From: Arabidopsis thaliana
Taxonomy: Eukaryota; Streptophyta; Magnoliopsida; Brassicales; Brassicaceae
Direction of reading: 5' to 3'
Length of the DNA stretch: 64,000 nucleotides
NCBI RefSeq assembly: GCF_000001735.4
Contig: NC_003074.8
Location: forward strand, 14,391,261-14,455,260
Numbering within the stretch: position 1 is the first letter of the stretch; each line of letters opens with the position of its first letter. This document shows positions 10,045 to 20,208 of the stretch, piece after piece. Made by a program: the position numbers and the translations under genes. Under the pieces are notes generated by a model. It was not told the DNA's origin, ran no database searches, and was given only the letters and a program-made list of their open reading frames with translations.

Positions 10045-11952
10045 GTGCCGACTTTTGAAGAAGATGAGTCGGATCCAACAGGAGAGGAGCCATCAAGTGA
10101 AGAGCCTACTACACCACCAACTTCACCAACAAGTTCTCAAATAGAAGAAAGTTCGAGTGAAAGGACTCCACATTTTAGAAGTATACAAGAGCTCTATGAG
10201 GTAACCAAAAATCAAGAAAACCTTACCTTATTTTGTTTATTAACGGAGTGCGAACCCATGGATTTCCAAGAAGCCATTGAAAAGAAGACTTGGAAGAAAT
10301 GCCATGGATGAAGAGATCAGATCAATATAAAAGAATGACACATGTGAGTTAACTTCACTTCCAAATGGGCACAAGGCAATTGGCGTGAAGTGGGTGTATA
10401 AAGCAAAGAAAAACTCTAAAGGAGAAGTGGAAAGATACAAAGCAAGATTAGTTGCAAAAGGTTATAGTCAAAGAACCGAATCAACTATGACAACGTTAGA
10501 CTAATCAATGGATGTAATGGTTAGACTAATCATTTCACTAGCGGTGCAAAACAAGTGGAAGATACATCAAATGGATGTAAAGTCGGCCTTCTTAAATGGA
10601 GATCTTGAACAAGAAGTTTATATTGAGCTACCACAAGGCCACATAGTCAAAGTTGAAGAAGACAAAGTCTTGAGGCTAAAAAAGGCGCTTTATGGATTAA
10701 AACAAGCTCCAAGAGCTTGGAATACTCAAATTAACAAATATTTCAAGGAGAAAGACTTCATCAAGTGTCCATAAGAGCATGCACTCTATATCAAATTCAA
10801 AAAGAAGATATATTGATTGCATGCTTATATGTAGATGAGTTGATATTCACAGGTAACAATCCAAGCATGTTCGAAGAATTCAAGAAAGAGATGACGGAGG
10901 AGTTCGAGATGACGGACATCAGATTGATGTCTTACTACCTTGGAATTGAAGTAAAACAAGAAGAGAATGGAATTTTCATTACTCAAGAAGGCGATGCTAA
11001 GGAAGCACTTAAAAAGTTTAAGATGAATTACTCAAACCCGGTGAGCACACCAATGGAATGCGGAATCAAATTATCAAAAAAAGAAAAAGGGGAAGGAGTG
11101 GATCCAACAACCTTTAAGAGTTTGGTTGGGAGCTTGCGATACTTAAAATGCACAAGGCCAGATATTTTATATGCAGTCGGAGATGTTAGTCGATACATGA
11201 AACATTCAACAACAACTCATTTAACGGCGGCAAAGAGGATTCTTCGCTATATCAAAGGTACCATAAAGTTTGGCTTACATTATTCAACTACTAGTGATTA
11301 CAAGCTAGTTGGATATAGCAATAGCGATTGGGGTGGCGACGTAGATGACCGAATGAGCACAAGTGGTTTTGTGTTTTACATTAATGCAGACACGACTTTC
11401 ACATGGATGTCGAAGAAGCTATTGTGGAAGATATGGACCTGTTATGTAATTAGTGAATTATCTTGGTATAGTTAGATAATTTACATACTTTGTAATTAGG
11501 TTAATGACTTGTATAAAAGGCACAGCCTCTGTATCTAATCGAATAAGAAAACCTTTTACACCAATCTAGTTTTCTTGACAGAAGCAACCAATTGTCACTT
11601 TATCCACTTGTGAAACAGAGTAAGGAGCGGCAACTTCATGTGTGTGCCATGCTATTTGGTTAAGAAACTTCATGAAGGAGTTAAGCTTACCACAAGAAGA
11701 TCCAACGAAGATATTTGTGGATAATAAGTCTGCAATAGTTTTGGCAAATAATCCGATCTTTCATGATCGAAATAAACACATTGACACACGCTATCACTAC
11801 ATTAGAGAGTGTGTTAGCAAGAAGGACGTGCAATTGGAGTATGGTAAGACACATGATCAAGTAGCCAATATTTTTACCAAGCCTCTCAAGCGTGAAGACT
11901 TTATCAAGATGAAGAGTTTGCTTGGAGTAGCAAAATCATGTTTAAGAGGGGG
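10045..11952 (+). pseudogene. Ty1/copia pol fragment (integrase tail, RT, RNase H), disrupted
   Basis: Starts inside the region after integrase (acidic DPTGEEPSSEEPTTPP) and runs into the conserved block AIEKKTWKK, followed by a frame break near 10300. Reverse transcriptase is recognisable from KWIHQMDVKSAFLNGDLEQ-type sequence (10555-10610), KALYGLKQAPRAW (10683-10720) and the catalytic strand CLYVDELIFTG (10822-10855), where the second Asp of YVDD is Glu. RNase H follows (VGYSNSDWGGDVDDRMSTSG, then FVDNKSAIVLANNP and the end KSCLRGGVES). RNase H is split by a 161-bp solo LTR. No gag, protease or integrase core remains upstream. A dead remnant next to its own 3' LTR. Confidence 0.9.
11420..11580 (+). 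repeat. 161-bp solo LTR inside copia RNase H
   Basis: A TATTGTGG...CTTGACA segment flanked by perfect 5-bp duplications GAAGC (11415-11419 and 11581-11585). The expected terminal TG has become TA. It holds a TATA box (GTATAAAAGGC, about 11512). Without the insert plus one duplication, the RNase H frame is continuous across the site. The short length suggests a TRIM or a small copia family. Confidence 0.8.
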
Positions 11953-12392
11953 TGTTGAAAGTTAAACTTGATTTTGAATCAAGTTTAATTATTGGATCAA
12001 TTATCCAATAATCAATTATGGCCAAATCCAAGTTCTAGAGTTTTCACTAGAAATATCATCATCTCCACCTCCTTAAAAGGTTTTAGAAATTTTCTAGTAT
12101 CATCTTCCACCTTCTTAAACATAAAAATCTAGATACTCTTATAGAGTAATCTAGATAATTAGAATAATGTAATCTAGATATTATGTAAGCACTCTCTAGA
12201 CTTAGGATTAAAATATTTTAGATATTTTGTTGTTTGGAGGCTATAAATTCCTCCTCCCCCTCTCAAATATTGTAATGTTGTGAAGTTGTCTTCAAGTTTA
12301 AAGCAAAGTAATAAAAGTTCTATTTCCTAAAACTCTCTCTCAAAACAGTTAAACACTTTCTCCATTACCTCTAAAAGAATTTTACTCTAACA
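11953..12392 (+). repeat. Ty1/copia LTR (440 bp)
   Basis: Begins TGTTGAAAGTTAAAC directly after a purine tract (AAGAGGGGG) at the end of pol and ends CTCTAACA three bases before a tRNA-iMet primer site. It therefore has a 3'-LTR context on its left and a 5'-LTR context on its right. TATA-like and polyadenylation-like sequence occurs near 12240-12315. Confidence 0.85.
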
Positions 12393-12395
12393 AAG

Positions 12396-12407
12396 TGGTA
12401 TCAGAGC
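12396..12407 (+). other. tRNA-iMet primer binding site (copia)
   Basis: TGGTATCAGAGC, perfect for plant initiator tRNA-Met, three bases past the LTR end. The copia gag start codon lies 16 bases downstream. Confidence 0.85.
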
Positions 12408-12422
12408 TTAAAGATCCTAAAG

Positions 12423-12715
12423 ATGGCGAGTAACAATGTTCCCTTCCAAGTTCTGGTGCTCACAAAGAGCAATTTGAGTCTACAAATGAAGGCCATCCTA
12501 GGAGCACATGACGTGTGGGAGATAATCGAGAAAGGTTTCATTGAACTAGAAAATGAAGGTAGTCTTTCTCAAACTCAAAAGGATGGTTTGAGAGACTCAA
12601 GAAAGAGAGACAAGAAAGCTCTCTGTCTAGTCTATCAAGGATTAGATAGAGATACGTTCGAGAAGGTCGTTGAAGCTACGTCGGCCAAAGAAGCATGGGA
12701 GAAATTTCTAAGAAT
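12423..12715 (+). pseudogene. Ty1/copia gag, N-terminal fragment
   Basis: About 97 codons from MASNNVPFQVLVLTKSN, with the copia gag block VWEIIEKGF, DKKALCLVYQGLDRDTFEKV and SAKEAWEKF. The usual protein is several times longer. Gag homology stops at about 12710, where minus-strand LTR sequence begins. No frameshift before that. The ATG follows the primer site at the usual distance. Confidence 0.85.
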
Positions 12716-13634
12716 AATCAAATAGTGTGGTCTCCTTAATCAATTCAAATGGTTAATAATTTCCAATGAAGCTATCCCTAGACAACATGTTGAACAACAG
12801 ATCAATTCACTCCCGTGATTGAAATCCTAAGAGAAGACTAGACCCATGACCTAATTCCCATTAGCGTAATCAACCTATGCTGGCAATATGAACCGACTGT
12901 TAAAGTCAATCACTAGTCGAAATGGCCAATCCCTTGGGATTGAGACGATTATTACTTGAATTAGTAGATCAAACATTCCATTAAACACCACATGAGTCCT
13001 GGAACGTTTGGGATTGGATTCCAGTTGATCAGAAAGGAATATACAGTAAACACAACTAATCCGGAAGGGATTCAATCAACCTACACTTAACCATCAGAAT
13101 CGACCAGGGGTTTCACAACTACTCTATCCCATCCTTAGAAATCCTAATCACTACTCAGACAACATGCTCAAAGACAATAACATAGAAACGATTGAAGATT
13201 GCATAACTTGAAAGATTAAAGGAAATAAAACAGAAATAAAAAAGGAAATGAAAGCAAATCTGAATAACTTAGAAGCAAATCGAGTTACAAAGTTGCAGAA
13301 ATAAAAGTGTTTAGGCGGCTACTAACTAGCAAAGAGTATATCGTGAATAGTCTGAATGGGTGAATGTCTCAGGGGAAACCCTTAGAGACTTATTTATAAC
13401 AAAAATGACAAAGATAAGAAAGCGGGCTTCAAGTCCACTTAACATGTCCATCGACTATGTGATCGAGTATGTGGGCTCAAAGTGGGCATCATGGTCGAGC
13501 GTGAATCCCTTCTCTCCTCTTTTCTTTTCTATGTTCAGGTTGTCTGGTTGATTGCAGAATGATCAGAGGGTTGAGGTAGTGATTGAGTAGGTTGGTTAAT
13601 GGCATAATCTGGGCTGCTTCTTCTCTTCTGTGAT
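12716..13634 (-). repeat. Athila-like LTR, downstream part (split by hAT)
   Basis: Reverse-complement match to the middle and 3' part of LTRs such as 41309-42644: AATAGTGTGGTCTC, CAGATCAATTCACTCCCGTGAT, and the block around AATCCCTTGGGATTGAG. TCGA motifs occur at about 13450-13500. It is the continuation of 28383-28734; the hAT lies between. The LTR's own 3' end is missing, cut at the junction with copia gag. Confidence 0.8.
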
Positions 13635-14185
13635 CAGGCCTGACTCACATAGGTATGGCGGAGGTGCGACCGCCACCAGCCCAAAAAAATGAAAGGCCCA
13701 AATTGTTTTTTTTTTGTTAAATTTTCTTTACAGCTTTATGTGTGATAATTTTTTTTAGGCTTAGTTTTATCTTCTTTTCTGGTGAAAATGATAACTGAAA
13801 AGATAAATAATACTTTTTGCTTTACTAATCTCTTTCCTCTAACGGTCACACGAAATCAATTCCTGAATATATATTTATTTATTTTTGCTTTCTCGATAAA
13901 TTCTTAACATAAAAAAAAAAAGAGAACCAGAATCGTAGCTCAATCATCTTGATTCTTGTGTCTATAACCGTTAATTGTAACTTCGTAAGTTTTGAGTCAA
14001 GCCAAAAAACAGAAGTTGAAGTAGATCTAAATTTGGTCTTTCTTCAAACACTTAGTATATATCTTAATTTATTGTTTAATCATTTTCTTTGATTTTGGTG
14101 ACATCAATTTTTGTTAATTGCAATTGCCACCGTTCACTGCCACGAATTTGTTAATCTAGGTGCTATCTATTAATTATTTTGACTT

Positions 14186-14749
14186 TTGATCATGGTTTTG
14201 TGTGGAAATAACAAACTAAAGAAAAGAAAAAGAGATGCATTATTTATTCAATCTCAAAGAGGGGTTATGGATAAATTTGTTAAAAAACAAGGTGATAATG
14301 CTAGTGTTTCTCAACAAACCAAAAACGTGAATGATTTAAATGATGGTTCCAGTAATAATGTTCCAAATGCATTTGAAAGTTTTAATGTTCATGAGCAAGA
14401 AAATATTTCCTTATAATGATCCTAATAGATTGAGTGAGCATGATAATGTGTCAAATGCATCTTTACATGAAAGTTTGAATGGTCATGAACAACAAAGATT
14501 TCATTTTGATACTTTTGGTCCTAGACATTGGGAAAATCTTGATAATAAAACAAGAGATGAGTTAGTTGCATGTGGACTTAAAAGAGAATTAAATTTGACT
14601 TTCCTCTTGATAAATATTATAGACATTTCTCATATCAATATTATTCTAGAAAATTGAGTAATGGAGAAACTTGTGATAGAAAGTGGTTAGTTTGTTCGAA
14701 ACATGTGAATAAGTTTATTGTTTTTGTTGCAAGTTGATTAAATCTCATG
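14186..14749 (+). pseudogene. hAT transposase, N-terminal part (TTF zinc-finger region)
   Basis: Encodes the start of a TTF-type zinc-finger/hAT-dimerisation protein. The N-terminus is KRKRDALFIQSQRGVMDKFV. A spacer repeating motifs like SLHESLNGHEQQ follows, then FDTFGPRHWENLDNKTRDELV, the family's recognisable entry to the TTF domain. The Cys/His-bearing part (KWLV, then KHVNKF) runs up to 14749, where element II is inserted. Stops and frameshifts near 14416, 14600 and 14657 break the frame. In active hATs this domain binds DNA. Confidence 0.75.
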
Positions 14750-14754
14750 GTTAC

Positions 14755-15938
14755 TGATAAGTGTGTATTTTGCATGTTTTGAGCATCCATTTGTCATCAC
14801 TTTAGCATCATATCATCACTGTTATATACCATTTCTCATCATTTGTCATCACTTTGCATGTTTAGAATAGATTTGCATGCATGTTGCATATTTGCGTTGA
14901 TTTAAGGTGATTTGGAGCTGTTGACGAGCTATATGGAAGAAGCGGTCCTGATCATGTCAAACCACTCGACCCCGAAGTCTAGTAGAAGCTTCAAGATCTC
15001 AACAGATCACTCAACCCCCTGGTCGAGTAGAGGACATCACTACTTGATCACATCACTCGACCCCGAGGTCGAGTGTCTTCATCCCATCACCTGACAATCA
15101 CTCGATCACATCACTCGACCCCGAGGCCGAGTGTCTTCACCTTCATTGCCAGAACACTACTCGACCTCTTCACTCTACCTGGAAGTCGAGTATCACCATC
15201 ACCACCACTCGACTGCATACTCGATGACACGCTTTAGAGCCTTTTTCATTCCGCACTCAACCAGACACTCGAGCACAAGAAAGAAAAGAAGACTCCAGCT
15301 ATTCACTCGACCACCCACTCGACCACATGGGTCGAGTACATTTCTTAATCCGTCCCAATACTGTGTCGTTTTAAGTATTAGGGTTTCGGAATATTTGGCT
15401 ATAAGTAGCATGTACTTCACATTTTCGCAGACAAGTTTTTTTTTGAGCATGTCAATCACCGGTAAACTGAGGAAACGAAACTACTCAATTACCCCATCCG
15501 TGGGAATTCTTTATCTGATTGAATTCTTTGTTTACTCTACTGTTGTTTACTGCATCTTGTCTTCTGTTGCTTAGTTTCTGCAATTCTTTACTGTTACTCG
15601 ACCTGATACTCGATCACCCAGTTGTTTGGCAACAAACAGTGCAGTCGAGTATCCCTGTTATATTTTCTGTCTGTTACTCAACCTGTCACTCGACCTCACC
15701 CAGTGCTCTGCAAAGAGCTGTGTTGGTCAAGTGTTTTATTGTTTCTGTTTGAATTTCTGTTTTCTGCATGTTCACTTAGAACTGCTAGAACACACCAAAA
15801 CCTGTTATTGCTTGGCTTGACTTAGTGACTTCTGATCACATCTTGATTGTTAGCATCACACCCATTTGGATTGACAACCTAAAATACTACAACGATATAA
15901 TTGGTGTTTTAGGATAATTGACTAAAAACCTATTATCA
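14755..15938 (+). repeat. 5' LTR of element II
   Basis: 1184 bp, TGATAAGTGTG...CCTATTATCA. Highly similar to the 3' LTR but lacks about 560 bp after ACAAGTTTTT (about 15442), rejoining at TGAGCATGTCAATC. It carries the 20-bp ACTCGACC-N4-GGTCGAGT dyads (about 15008-15029, 15053-15074, 15111-15133 and decayed copies). Confidence 0.9.
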
Positions 15939-15941
15939 ATT

Positions 15942-15954
15942 TGGCGCCGTTGCC
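15942..15954 (+). other. Primer binding site, element II
   Basis: TGGCGCCGTTGCC, perfect complement of the plant tRNA-Asp 3' end over 13 bases, three bases after the LTR. Confidence 0.85.
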
Positions 15955-16101
15955 AATTGGGTGTTTGTTTGTTACATTTGAGATTTCAGACTTGCTTAGA
16001 TCAAGTTCTTTTTCAATTTTCTTTTCGGTTACTAACTGTGTGTTTTTCTTGTTGTCTTCTTGATCCCGGTACACCTCGACTGTATGCGAACTTGATCTGC
16101 T

Positions 16102-16566
16102 GATAAGAGGATTGTTCAAGAGAAGTTAGAAGATCCGGGATCTTTCTCTCTACCATGTTCCATTGGGGAATTTGCTTTCAGCGATTGTCTGTGCAATCTC
16201 GGAGCCTCTGTCAGCTTGATGCCACTCTCTGTGGCAAGAAGGTTAGAGTTCATTCAGTATAAACCTTGTGACCTGACTTTGATCCTTGCGGATAGGTCTT
16301 CTAGAAAACCCTTTGGCATGCTGAAAGATCTACCAGTCATGATTAATGGAGTAGAAGTGCCTACAGACTTCGTGGTGCTGGATATGGAAGTAGAGCATAA
16401 GGATCCCTTAATACTGGGAAGACCATTCTTAGCTTCAGTGGGAGCAGTGATAGATGTCATGGAAGGGAAAATAAGTCTCAACCTTGGAAAGCATATCAAG
16501 TTGCAGTTTGGCATCAACAAAACTCCACAAGGGTCAACAGAAGATGGAAAAAACCTCTGGAAATGA
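16102..16566 (+). pseudogene. Aspartic protease of element II with Asp-to-Asn active site
   Basis: Starts in the middle of the polyprotein ([20 protein letters not shown]) right after a junction with the gag leader. The active-site motif reads [11 protein letters not shown]: codon 16195-16197 is AAT (Asn), where the catalytic Asp belongs. The rest ([47 protein letters not shown]) is intact. The frame has no stop until 16566. An aspartic protease without this Asp should be inactive. The element III copy (minus strand) has the same change, so it predates the split of these copies. Confidence 0.85.
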
Positions 16567-16923
16567 TAGAGTGATCTCAGGAGAAGGATATGAGACTTAC
16601 AGAGTGAAAGAACTTAAAAAGAGGTCTGATAAGCAAGATGAAACTATAGAGCAGGTAGCCCACACTGTTGAGGAACTTAGAAGTAAGCTGAATCAGTAGC
16701 AGAAGGTAGCTCAACCTAAAGGCGGGATCGACAATATCCCGAGAAAGAAGTTCACTTCAAGATGGTCTGAAGCGATAGATTACCCTCCAGAAGAGAAAGA
16801 AGCATATTTTGAAGAGAGGGGAATTGAGTATTCTGCTGCAGACCTCTCCAGGGAGGACGCTGACTATGATGATGGTATCAGAGAGGATTATGCAGACTCT
16901 CTATACAGTTCATTTTCTTCTTG
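16567..16923 (+). pseudogene. Charged coiled-coil linker, element II
   Basis: In a frame different from the protease: [20 protein letters not shown], then a heptad-like TVEELRSKLNQ, one stop, then GGIDNIPRKKFTSRWSE and an acidic end (IDYPPEEKEAYFEERGIEYS). Closely matches 34951-35274 on the minus strand. The stop at 16921-16923 is followed by the conserved GGAGGAAGTCCC sequence. It is the last coding part before the spacer. Confidence 0.7.
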
Positions 16924-16967
16924 ATAAGTGTGAGGAGTCAAGCTAGAGACTTAAAACAAGTTCACTA

Positions 16968-16983
16968 TGGAGGAAGTCCCATG
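16968..16983 (+). other. Conserved GGAGGAAGTCCC motif, element II
   Basis: ATGGAGGAAGTCCCATG, with ACTTAAAACAAGTTCAC just upstream as in element I. One arm base has changed (TGGA for GGGA), which weakens the hairpin. Confidence 0.5.
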
Positions 16984-17049
16984 ATTATCCTTGTAAATAA
17001 TTTTTACTTTCTTGTTAATTTTGATTTGTTGTGTTTGTGGTTCTCAGAA

Positions 17050-18173
17050 AAAAAAAAAAATGAGTAACGTGAAGTTAGAGTAATAATTTTAAACTTTTAC
17101 TCTATTGATGGCCTAGAGATCGAGTACATTGGTCGAGTATGAGTGATGTTTAAAACCCAAAAAATTTTAAATCATCGTTTTACTCGACCAACAGAAGCTA
17201 CAGGGTCTTCCAAGGAGTTTATCAAGTTTACAGAAGATTGTGGGATTTCCTGGAGGTTTTCTAGTGAAAAGAGAAGAGACAAGAAGACATTGTGGGATCC
17301 GCCGCTGACGCCCATGTCCTCCATGCAACAGACCAACGGACAAGGAATCCCCCCTCATCTCTTCTCCTCCACTCGACGTCTACCACATCACTCGACCTCC
17401 ATCCCTCTCTACTCGACCTTATCACCTCGTCATCTCCTCCATCACTCGACTTCAGCGCCATCATCATCCGTCCAAAGCACCACTCGACCTCACCATCTCT
17501 TTTCCTCAGGCACTCAACCGCTTCTCTCTCGCCTTTCACAGCCACCGCTCCCATCGCCTCTTCACCACCGTCTCGAGCTACCACTCGACCATTCCTCACC
17601 ACCACCACCTCTCAATCGTCTTAAAGCACTCGACCTCTTCACCACTTGACCAAGCAGTCGTTTCTCCTCTTCAAGGAAGACACTCGACCACCGCTTCTCT
17701 CATCTCTCCAATCACAACATCATTCACCACTCGACCTTGCCTCCCGCTTCACCATCTCCACATCAGCTCTTGTTCTACGTTTACTCGACCACTACACAGC
17801 CTTCTCTAGCTCACAACTCCACTAGTCTTCACCGAAACCACTCGACTTCACGCGAAGAGCACCTCCGCTTCTCCCCCGCCTTCATTTCAAAGTTCACTCG
17901 ACCGCTCCTCTATTTCCACGGTCAAACCGCAGCTGTTCTCCTCCTCTTCAAGCTCACCACTCGACCGCCGCCTCACTCTAACCACGAAACAAGCTTCACT
18001 CGACCAAACAAAATCACTCGATCAACCGAAAGAAAAGAAAAAAAAAATTCAAAACCAAAGGTTTACTCGACTACGTCACTCGACCGGTTCACTTGATTGG
18101 TTTGTGTTTTTGGTTTGTTGTTACTAACGTATTAACGTTTATTTTTGAGTTTCTTCTGTTTTCAGGTTTCATC
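17050..18173 (+). other. C/T-rich spacer packed with ACTCGAC motifs
   Basis: About 1.1 kb with more than 20 ACTCGACC/ACTCGACT copies on the same strand, mostly 15-60 bases apart, rarely with the GGTCGAGT partner. Several overlapping open frames exist only because the sequence is C-rich; they share no protein similarity with the corresponding region of element III, which is related but broken. The 3' end (TTTCTTCTGTTTTCAGGTTTC, 18150-18170) looks like a splice acceptor just before the ORF1 ATG. I read it as a leader or intron for ORF1. Confidence 0.6.
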
Positions 18174-18383
18174 ATGAGTAACTACAGTGGAGAATCCTCT
18201 AAGGACCCTGATTACAATGTGGATGAAGCTGAGTCCTGGTCCGCTAGACCGAGAGAGCAACATGTTTACCAAAGCTTCAGGGATGAATTCGAACGCTCTG
18301 CAGCCCGACGTAATCAGAGAAGAGCTGAAATCGCCAGAGGAAAGAGGGCGATGTCGAGTAGATATGAGCTGATTGATGAGGAC
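18174..18383 (+). pseudogene. ORF1 (ATHILA ORF-1-like), N-terminal exon before solo LTR
   Basis: MSNYSGESSKDPDYNVDEAE, then the charged FRDEFERSAARRNQRRAEIA and SSRYELIDED. The start is supported by the minus-strand copy, which has the same ATG context (33823-33825). The frame is interrupted after GAGGAC by a 1.8-kb solo LTR; coding resumes at 20209 with DIETEYEPESW. The second ORF of Athila elements sits in the envelope position; its function is unknown. Confidence 0.75.
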
Positions 18384-20203
18384 TGATATGTCTATAATTT
18401 GCATGTTTTCAGTGTCCATTCATCATCGTTTTGAGTCCAGTTTCGTATCATTCATCACTGTTTTATATCATTTCTCATCATTCTTGCATACTTTGCATGA
18501 TTAGGATAGCTTTGCATACATATTGCATTTCTGAGTTGTTTTCAGGTGATTTGGAGCTGTTTGCGAGCAAATTGGAAGAAACGAGCCAGAACCAGAAGAC
18601 ATACTCGACCACTAGGTCGTGTGCATCTAGCACCATACTCGACCCCCAAGTCGAGTAACTTTGGAGCCATTCTTCCCACCTACTCGACCCCCTGGTCGAG
18701 TATCCCCAGCTCAGGCCACTCGATGACGCCACTCGACCCCCTGGTCGAGTATCACTTCGCCACACCACCTGACCACACTCGACAATTCACTCTACCAAGT
18801 TACTCGACCCCCTGGTCGAGTATCATCACTCACCACCATCACCATCACTCGACCGGACACTCGATCACGTCTTCACAGTCTACTCAAATCCGCACTCAAC
18901 CAAACAAGCTGAGCACAAGGAAGAGAAGAGGAGAAGACAAAGTGTTTGGAAGCGGCTTGGACCTCCATCTGATCACGAAGCCCATCTCGGCCCAATATCA
19001 TTCTATGGGCCGGGCGATTAGGTTATTGGCCCGTCTACTATACTGAGACATCTAGTCGACATTGAGTTTTTGCTTCAGTTTTATTTTCAGTTTTACTCTG
19101 CTACGCCGCTTTTGCTTCTGCAACCTGTAATTCGAGATTTTTCTAAGTTATTTAGATTCCGCATTTGATTTCATATGTCATCTTGTTTCTCTACTCTTTA
19201 TCTCTTTACTTATGCAATATTATCATTTATCTGCGTTTATGTCTTTGAGCATGTTGTATGAGTAGTGACTTAGAATTCTTAGGGTTGGGATAGAGTAATT
19301 GTGGAATCCGTAGTCTGTAGAATGGTTAAGTTTTAGAATTGATTGAATCCCTTCAGGACTAGTTGCGTTTACTGCTTATTTCTTTCTGATCAACTGGAAT
19401 TCGATCTCAAGCATTCCCGCACCCAGAAGGTGTTCGATGGAATGCTTGATCCACTAGTTCCTGAGATATTCGTCTCTATCCCAAGGGATTGGCGGTTTAG
19501 AGCGGTTATTGACTTTATCAGTCTGTTCTTATTGCCTGCATAGTTAGATTCCGTTAATGGGAATTAGTCTGGGCTAGCTTTGCTTGAGGATTTCTATCAC
19601 GGGAGTGAATTGATCTGTTGTTGAACCTGTTGTCTAGGGATAGCTTGATTGCGCTTGTTAACCATTCCGATAGGCTAGGATACCACTCTATTCGATTGCC
19701 CCATCCTTAGGAATTTCTCGTCTATCTGATTTCTCTGTTTTATCGTTATCGCTTATTCGTTCTCATTGCCTGTTTCTTCGTTTTTGCAATTACTCGACCA
19801 ACTTACTCGACCACACCCAGTGTCTGGCAACAGACTGTGCAGTCGAGTACAGTTGTCTCGTTTCCTGTCTGTTACTCGACCACACCCAGTGTCTGGCAAC
19901 AGACTGTGCAATCGAGTATATCTGTTTCATATCCTGTCTGTTACTCGACCTGTTACTCGACCATATCCTACTTCTGGCATCAGCCTGTTGTGGTCGAGTG
20001 ATTTTAGTAATTCTGTTATTGTTTCTGTTTTCTGCATGTTCGCTTAGGACTGTTAGAAACCCCAAAACTGTTATTGCTTGGCTTGACTTAGTGACTTCTG
20101 ATCACATCTCATCTGTTTGCATCACACCCATTTGGATTGACACCTAAAATACTACAACGACATGATTGGTGTTTTAGGATAATTGACTAAAAACCTATTA
20201 TCA
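18384..20203 (+). repeat. Solo LTR inserted in ORF1 of element II
   Basis: 1820 bp, TGATATGTCTATAATTTGC...CCTATTATCA, flanked by perfect AGGAC duplications (18379-18383 and 20204-20208). There is no primer site or purine tract at its edges. It belongs to the same broad group as element V's LTR. It carries at least four 20-bp ACTCGACC dyads (18636-18829) and a threefold direct repeat at 19793-20000 of ACTCGACC...TCTGGCAACAGA...GTCGAGT modules, each with an internal hairpin. Confidence 0.9.
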
Positions 20204-20208
20204 AGGAC

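Noticed and set aside
15131-15574. Open frames inside LTRs (also at 18546, 23570, 24887 and 30009)
   Set aside because: They fall in the motif-rich part of LTRs, on both strands, and do not keep a frame between copies.
17143-18096. Overlapping Ser/Thr/His/Pro-rich reading frames in the spacer before ORF1
   Set aside because: They are by-products of the C/T-rich ACTCGAC array. The related spacer of element III has no shared protein sequence and is broken by indels.
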